64,000 nucleotides of DNA, taken from NCBI GenBank assembly GCA_036571765.1, contig BROE01000009.1:7224426-7288425 (forward strand), written 5' to 3'. A model generated the notes under the pieces. The model ran no database searches. It saw nothing but the letters and a program-made list of their open reading frames with translations, and had not been told where the DNA came from. The position numbers and the translations under genes are program-made. Source of the stretch: Plecoglossus altivelis (Eukaryota > Chordata > Actinopteri > Osmeriformes > Plecoglossidae). Shown piece after piece: positions 59,048 to 64,000 of the stretch; position 1 is the stretch's first letter, and every line of letters begins with the position of its first letter.

Positions 59048-62000
59048 CTGTCAGAGAGACAGGGGGATGGGCTGGTTGGGGATGGGGGGGAGAGAGTATG
59101 GTAGAGAGAGAGAGTGGGGGTCAGAGGGGTTGGAGAGGAGTGAAGTGAAGGGGTGGAGTAGTGTAGGGGAAAGACAGAGGGTAGGAAGAAGGGGATGAAA
59201 TAGAGTGAGCAGCAGAGGGGAAAGGGGGAAAAGGAAGGAGGAAAGAAAGAGAATTACAAACAGCTCAGGTCAGTTTACAGTTCAGTTCCCCCAGAAGGAT
59301 GTGAGGCAGTTCTAGAGGTGTGTGACATGTGTGTGGTGTGTGAGGTGTATGTTAGGTGAGAGGTGTGAGGTGTGTGGAGGAGAATGGGATGTCCTGTGTG
59401 CCAATGCTATTGACTAATCAATTTGATCTTTCTCCTTTTTTCTCTTTCAACCTTCAGATGTATAATATTGAAAAAGTACAGAACTGAACTTTGTTAACAA
59501 AGAGATGGACAAAACACTTTCTTCATCAGGTAAGTGTGAGTTTTGCAAGGTGTGTGTGGTAAGTGAGGTGTGTGTGAGTTGCATGTGATGTTTGTGTTAG
59601 CAGCGTTTGAGTTGGGTGAGATTTGTGTGAGGTGTGTAAATTGTATGTGAGGTGTGTGAGAGGTGCGTGCGAAGTGTGTGTGAGACCTGTGAGGTATGTG
59701 TGAAGTGTGTTAGCTGTGTGTGGTGGGTGTCAGGTGTGTGTGAGCTGTGTGAGGTATGTGTGAGATGTGCGTGAGGTGTGTGTATGTGGTGTGTGAGGTG
59801 TGTGTGAGGTTTGTGTGAGAGGTGTGTGTGAGGTGTGTGTAAGGGAATACCTCTGGTCTATACCACTCAGATCCTTCCCTACATCCTCATAGGTGGTGTT
59901 TAAAGCTCGATGGATCTTCTGCAGAAGGAGCCACATGTGAGACATCTACCACTACAAACACAATACGTGTGACATATACTAACGCATATATACGCTAACC
60001 ATACTAATGACTATACTACTGCTAACTATACTACTATACTGACCCCTAACCATACTAATCAACATACTACTACTAACTATACTACTACACAGACCCCTAA
60101 AACTACTAATGACTATACTATTGCAAACTATACTACTACACTCACCCCTAACCATACTAATGACTACGCTACTGCTAACTATACCACAATACTGACCCCC
60201 ATCCATACTAACGACTATACTACGGCTAACTATACTACTATACTGACTCCTAACCATACTAATGACTATACTACGGCTAACTATACTACTACAAAGACCC
60301 CTAAACATACCAATGACTATACTATTGCAAACTATACTACTAAACTCACCCCTAACCATACTAATGACTATACTGCTGCTAGGTATACTACTATACTGAC
60401 CCCTAACCATACTAATGACTATACTATTGCAAACTGCACTACTACACTCACCCCTAACCATACTAATGACTATACTACTGCTAACTATACCACGATACTG
60501 ACCCCTTACCATACCAATGACTATACTGTTGCAAACTATACTACCACACTCACCCCAAACCATACTAATGACTATACTACTGCTAACTATACAGTCCCTG
60601 ACAAAAGTCCTGTCGCTTATCCATTTTGTAGAAACAAAAGCTTATAACCTGACTTTGAATTAATCGATTGGTTGTAGAAATGTCTCATATGAAAGCTAAA
60701 ACCCTCCCAAATTATGCTCAATATACAAAAAGAAATTTGCTTCACTGAAGAAAGATTGATCATTTAATGAACACAGAAAGGTCCGATTTTGGCAAGACAA
60801 AAGTATTGTCGCCTTGTCATATGATGCACCCAATCCTAGATTACAGCCTCACCCGTGATCAGTTCCTGATCAATCAATTAGTGGGTGTGTATAAATAAAA
60901 CCCCAGCACACCAGACCTTCACATCAACTGCAACTTGACCTCTGACAACATGCCTAATATCCACCCTGAGACCAAAGCGTTAATTATCAAGAGGCTGAAG
61001 ACCAGATCCACTGCTGAGGTGGCTGACACCTTCAATGCGTCTCAGCGTCAAGTACAAATAATAAGAAAAAGATCAGAAAAGACTGGAGATGTTTTGGATA
61101 AGCCCAGGTCCGGCCAACCCCGCAAGACAACTGCTCAGGGGGATCGTTTGTTGATTCGAAAATCCAAGGCCAGCCCCTTTTCCACTGCAGCAGAGCTCCA
61201 CCAGGCCTGGTCACCTCAAGTCCCTGTGTCAACCAGAACAGTTTGTAGAATTCTGTCTCGAAATGGCCTCCATGGTCGAATCAGTGCACAGAAACCAGCA
61301 CTAAACAAAAGGCAATTAAAAAACTGTGTGGCATTTGCCAAGGCCCACAGCCTGCTAAAAGGATGGACACTGGAAAAGTGGCAGAAGGTGGATTTCTCTT
61401 ATGAATCCTTGGTTGAATTACATCACAGCCGCCACAAATATTGCAGGAGACCTACTGGAGCCCGCATGGATCCAAGATTCACCCAGAAAACAGTTAAGTT
61501 TGGTGGCGGAAAAATCATGGTCTGGGGTTACATCCAGTATGGGGGTGTGCGAGACATTTGCAGGGTGGAAGGCAGTATCAATAGCCTAAAATATCAAGAA
61601 GTATTAGCTACCTCTTACATTCCCAACCATAAAAGGGGTCAAATTTTGCAGCAGGATGGTGCTCTATCGCATACTTCTATCTCTACATCAAAGTTCCTCA
61701 AGGCGAAGAAGATCAAGGTGCTCCAGGACTGGCCAGCCCAGTCACCAGACATGAACATCATTGAGCATGTTTGGGGTAGAATGAAAGAGGAAGCATGGAA
61801 GGCAAATCCAAAGAATCTTGATGAACTCTGGGAGGCATGTAAGACTGCTTTCTTTGCTATTCCTGATGACTTCAACAAATTGTATGAATCATTGTCTAAC
61901 CGCATGAATGCAGTCCTTCAAGCTCATGGAAGTCATACAAGATATTAAATATGGATCTCACAGCACCACTACTTAATTCACTGACGTTATGCAACATATT

Positions 62001-63531
62001 TTTGTATTTGAAGTAAATTATTTGTTCAATTTTCTGTAGGCGACAAGACTTTTGTCTTGTCAAAATCTGACCTTTCTGTGTTCATTAAATGATCAATCTT
62101 TCTTCAGTGAAGCAAATTTCTTTTTGTATATTGAGCATAATTTGGGAGGGTTTTAGCTTTCATATGAGACATTTCTACAACCAATCGATTAATTCAAAGT
62201 CAGGTTATAAGCTTTTGTTTCTACAAAATGGATAAGCGACAGGACTTTTGTCAGGGACTGTACTACTATTCTGACCCCTAACTATACTATTGACAGTACT
62301 ACTAATAACTATACTTCTATAAAGACACCTGACAATAATAATGACTATACTAATGCAAACTATGCCACTACACTATAGGGGAAGTCGTGGCCTAATGGTT
62401 AGGGAGTCGGACTTGTAACCTACAAGTTGCTGGTTCGATTCTCGCACCGGCAGGAATTGAAGGTGGGGATTGTAAATAAACAGCGCTTTCTCTGCCTTCA
62501 ATACCATGACTGAGGTGCCCTTGAGCAAGGCACTGAACCCCCAATTGCTTCCTGGGCGCTGTAGCAATAGCTGCCCACTGGTGTGTGTGTGTGTGCGCGT
62601 GCGCGCGCGCGCGTGTGCGTGTTAAATGCGGAGTGGAATTTCCCCATTGTGGGACAAATAAGGAATCTCATACACTGAACCCTAACTATACTACTGCTAA
62701 CTATAGTACTGTACTGACCCCTAACCATACTAATGATTATACTGCTAATAACTCTACTAATATGCTAACTACAAACTATACTAATTTCTCTACTGCCTCC
62801 TACAGTACACTACAACACTGATCAATAACTTTACTAATCACTGTACTAACGGAAAACTATACCTCTACCCTGACAATAAACTGCTGTGCTAGGTGCTAAA
62901 ACTCCTACTACTATACTGACTGGAAACCATGCTTAATACAGGTGCAACTGAAACATACAGCATGTTTGATGCCGCTGTTATTCAGTGCTGTAATGACACA
63001 GAGTGAACAGCAGAGGATGCCACTTGACCATGTCTGAACGGATGAGCAATTTTTCCATTATGCTGATGTCCTATCTGGTGTGTGTGTTTAAGTGTGGGCA
63101 GATATCTATGTGTGTGTGTAAATCAGTTTGTGTTACCTCACCTGGCTGGTGTGTAAGCAGTACAGTAGAGTGTGTGTATTACATCAGCTGGCTGGTGTGC
63201 AACCAGTACAGTAGAGTGTGTGTATTACCTTACCTGGCTGGTGTGCAATCAGTACAGTAGAGTGTGTGTATTACCTCACCTGGCTGGTGTGTAACCAGTA
63301 CAGTAGAGTGTGTGTGTATTACCTCACCTGGCTGGTGTGTAAGCAGTACAGTAGAGTGTGTGTGTATTACCTCACCTGGCTCGTGTGTAACCAGTACTGT
63401 AGAGTGTGTGTGCGTCGGAGTCGGGGCAGAACCAGGTGATAGAAGGTGTGTTCACCTGCCAAGGTAAGCAGGGCTCCGCCCACACCCACACACAGCAATA
63501 CAAAAAGGCCCGAGAAATGCTGGATCCCCAT
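58063..63531 (-). CDS. grin3b: NMDA receptor subunit GluN3B (NR3B), C-terminal exons
   Basis: GluN3B is a glycine-binding subunit of NMDA-type glutamate receptor channels at the neuronal plasma membrane. Three exons join in phase: 63376-63531, 59851-59918 and 58063-59047, giving the last 402 residues. The first holds the fourth membrane helix (HFSGLFVLLCVGVGGALLTL) and LQYWLHTSQ, the second KIHRALNTTYEDV, both as in GluN3A/3B. The third has a Pro-rich linker, HVHFDLETLHSYRL and a coiled-coil-like ELQELQGRIEIFRTQLREAL, which in the family lies close to the C-terminus. After it come about 170 extra residues of 14-residue repeats, so the tail is much longer than in the human protein. The ligand-binding and pore exons lie to the right of the window. 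GRIN3A is the alternative. Synteny with plppr3 favours 3B. Confidence 0.9.
58084..58584 (-). repeat. 42-bp coding repeat (14-residue units) in the grin3b tail
   Basis: Units align as LERGKNNQLNTINS, LDRGRANQLRTVNT, LTGEKIIHSRTSTS, LERGWVNQSATVNS, TEKGRTVQSRSTTS, LDRQKANLSRAVNS, with earlier, more diverged copies from SLEREKS onward. The consensus is close to LERGRANQSRTVNS. Every copy keeps frame. Confidence 0.8.
59048..59850. other. grin3b last intron
   Basis: G/A-rich near the acceptor side (59090-59250) and many TGTGTGAGGTG-type repeats at 59300-59840. No exon. Confidence 0.5.
59851..59918 (-). CDS. grin3b: grin3b penultimate exon
   Basis: 68 nt, CTGCAG acceptor and GTATTC donor. It encodes KIHRALNTTYEDVGKDLSGI and DQ plus two bases of Ser, which the last exon completes. 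Confidence 0.85.
59979..60590. repeat. 51-bp minisatellite, first part
   Basis: About twelve copies of a 51-bp unit containing CTATACTACTGCTAACTATA, ACTGACCCCTAACC and ATACTAATGA. The array continues at 62261-62374 and, loosely, at 62677-62900 beyond the inserted Tc1 and SINE. 51 is a multiple of three, so a 194-codon frame stays open on the minus strand. It is an artefact. Confidence 0.85.
60590..62262 (+). mobile_element. Tc1-like DNA transposon, complete, TA target copies
   Basis: The element 60592-62260 (1669 bp) begins CAGTCCCTGACAAAAGTCC and ends with its inverse. TA lies on both sides (60590-60591 and 62261-62262). The terminal inverted repeats are about 222 bp (60592-60813 and 62039-62260) and differ at only three positions by eye. 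Each repeat has an outer (ACAAAAGTCCTGTCGC) and an inner (ACAAAAGTATTGTCGCC) direct repeat, the IR/DR layout with four transposase sites. The single ORF is at 60935-61948. It is inserted in the 51-bp minisatellite of a grin3b intron, in the opposite orientation to the gene. Confidence 0.92.
60935..61948 (+). CDS. Tc1-family transposase, open but with an altered catalytic triad
   Basis: 337 aa, the usual Tc1 length. N-terminal paired-like helix-turn-helix DNA-binding region (about 1-115) with a GRPR-type linker KPRSGQPRKTT (about 56-66). The DDE domain follows: the first catalytic block reads VDFSYESLVEL where the family has FSDES, so Asp is replaced by Tyr (TAT). The second block QQDGALSHTS keeps Asp. 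The third, WPAQSPDMNIIEHVWG, keeps the Glu (DDE with 34 residues between, as usual). The frame is otherwise intact up to HGSHTRY. Loss of the first Asp should abolish cleavage while DNA binding could remain. The ATG at 60950 (MPNIHPE) is an alternative start. Confidence 0.88.
   Translation: MTSDNMPNIHPETKALIIKRLKTRSTAEVADTFNASQRQVQIIRKRSEKTGDVLDKPRSGQPRKTTAQGDRLLIRKSKASPFSTAAELHQAWSPQVPVSTRTVCRILSRNGLHGRISAQKPALNKRQLKNCVAFAKAHSLLKGWTLEKWQKVDFSYESLVELHHSRHKYCRRPTGARMDPRFTQKTVKFGGGKIMVWGYIQYGGVRDICRVEGSINSLKYQEVLATSYIPNHKRGQILQQDGALSHTSISTSKFLKAKKIKVLQDWPAQSPDMNIIEHVWGRMKEEAWKANPKNLDELWEACKTAFFAIPDDFNKLYESLSNRMNAVLQAHGSHTRY
62375..62670 (+). mobile_element. tRNA-derived SINE
   Basis: The head is tRNA-like, with an A-box region (GTGGCCTAATGGTTAG, about 62387-62402) and a B box (GGTTCGATTCTC, 62432-62443) for RNA polymerase III. 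The body has GAGGTGCCCTTGAGCAAGGC and GCTTCCTGGGCGCTG, a block common in teleost SINEs of the HAmo type (family name tentative). A TG/CG dinucleotide run (62581-62620) lies within, and the end reads CCCCATTGTGGGACAAATAA. TACACT on both sides (62369-62374 and 62671-62676) may be the target copy, but the host repeat contains that word often. Confidence 0.75.
63134..63420 (-). repeat. 46-48-bp array built from the grin3b exon end and its splice donor
   Basis: Six tandem copies with the motif CCTGGCTGGTGTG (plus strand) at 63141, 63187, 63233, 63279, 63327 and 63375. The copy at 63375 is the genuine exon end (TGGTTACACACGAGCCAG then GTGAGG). The others repeat it with small changes on the intron side. 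The GT of the donor is kept in all but the copy at 63187. Confidence 0.88.
63376..63531 (-). CDS. grin3b: grin3b exon with the last membrane helix
   Basis: 156 nt, CTCTACAG acceptor, phase 0 at both ends. It encodes MGIQHFSGLFVLLCVGVGGA, the EHTFYHLVLPRLRR stretch and LQYWLHTSQ. Its last bases and donor GTGAGG are the first copy of the adjacent 46-48-bp array. Confidence 0.92.
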
Positions 63532-63565
63532 CTGTAGAGTCTGGGTGGTGGAGGGGAGGAAGAAC

Positions 63566-63568
<3 letters not shown>

Positions 63569-63614
<46 letters not shown>
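63569..63614. repeat. (GA)n microsatellite
   Basis: GA run, slightly upstream (minus strand) of the grin3b exon acceptor. Confidence 0.95.
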
Positions 63615-63617
<3 letters not shown>

Positions 63618-64000
63618 AAGTGGGATGAGGGGCGGGAGGGAGATAAAAAGAAGCAGAGTGGGGGAGGGGAACTACATCAAGAGGAACCGGAGTGGGCAGA
63701 GGGAGAACCGATTAAACCAAGACTCATTTGTCTTTCATTGGTGATGGCGGCCCCTTCCCCACACCCTATCTGGGCACATCTGCCTTTGAAGTGCCGGGGA
63801 GAGAGAGACAGGGGCCCTGCTCCCTCCTCCCAACACATTCTCCACCGCCCCTCGCAAGCGCACTCCTGCTGATTCAACATGTTCAGCAGGGAAATCGGTG
63901 ACCTCTTTTCCCCTCGCTGTGGGAGCCCTCCCTCTACCCTGTGGCAGCGTTTGGAAGCTCTACCCCGCTCACTCAGAGCCTAGGAGAGGTTCCTCTTTGA
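63615..64000. other. grin3b intron, edge of the window
   Basis: No further grin3b exon was recognised up to the window end. Confidence 0.45.

Noticed and set aside
59979..60563. 194-codon minus frame with repeated SIVISMVRG
   Set aside because: The 51-bp minisatellite has a period divisible by three and no stop in the unit. It lies in a grin3b intron and has no other coding sign.
62385..62450. A tRNA gene
   Set aside because: The A and B boxes are present, but the sequence continues into a SINE body and the cloverleaf does not look complete. It is the SINE head.

Overview
The window is vertebrate nuclear DNA, almost certainly from a teleost fish. It has split genes with GT-AG introns, no operons, dense CA/GA microsatellites and minisatellites, and a fish-typical set of transposons (hAT, LINE, DIRS1-like, Ty3/Gypsy, Tc1 and a tRNA-derived SINE). 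An assembly gap of 617 N lies in a purine-rich repeat.

Four genes can be recognised, all on the minus strand and all in their 3'-to-5' order along the window. They are the first exons of ptbp1 (splicing regulator; 8.8-10.8 kb, the rest lies left of the window), all coding exons found for a short paralemmin-1, palm1 (14.4-19.3 kb, with a candidate untranslated first exon at 25.2 kb), a complete plppr3 (phospholipid phosphatase-related protein 3; 43.75-51.64 kb, with a candidate untranslated exon at 53.25 kb), and the last three exons of grin3b (NMDA receptor subunit NR3B; 58.06-63.53 kb, the rest lies right of the window). Human PTBP1, PALM, PLPPR3 and GRIN3B lie together on 19p13.3, so the block supports the gene calls. 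Every exon junction was checked for GT/AG ends and reading phase.

Mobile DNA fills several places. The left end (1-5713) is the 3' part of a hAT element with a LINE inserted in it. At 28.6-31.3 kb there is a decayed DIRS1-like element on the minus strand holding a solo LTR. At 32.1-36.3 kb there are minus-strand relics of a Ty3/Gypsy pol gene, interrupted by a short inverted-repeat DNA element, next to a coiled-coil ORF1-type relic. Inside the penultimate grin3b intron, a young-looking Tc1 element and a SINE sit in a 51-bp minisatellite. The remaining sequence is introns, UTRs and intergenic DNA rich in simple repeats.

No new multigene system is visible. The most interesting points concern gene structure: a grin3b minisatellite that multiplies the exon's 3' end and its splice donor, a 14-residue coding repeat in the grin3b tail, a compact palm1 whose last intron is open in frame, an in-frame 54-nt cassette exon in ptbp1, and a Tc1 transposase that is open but appears to lack its first catalytic Asp.
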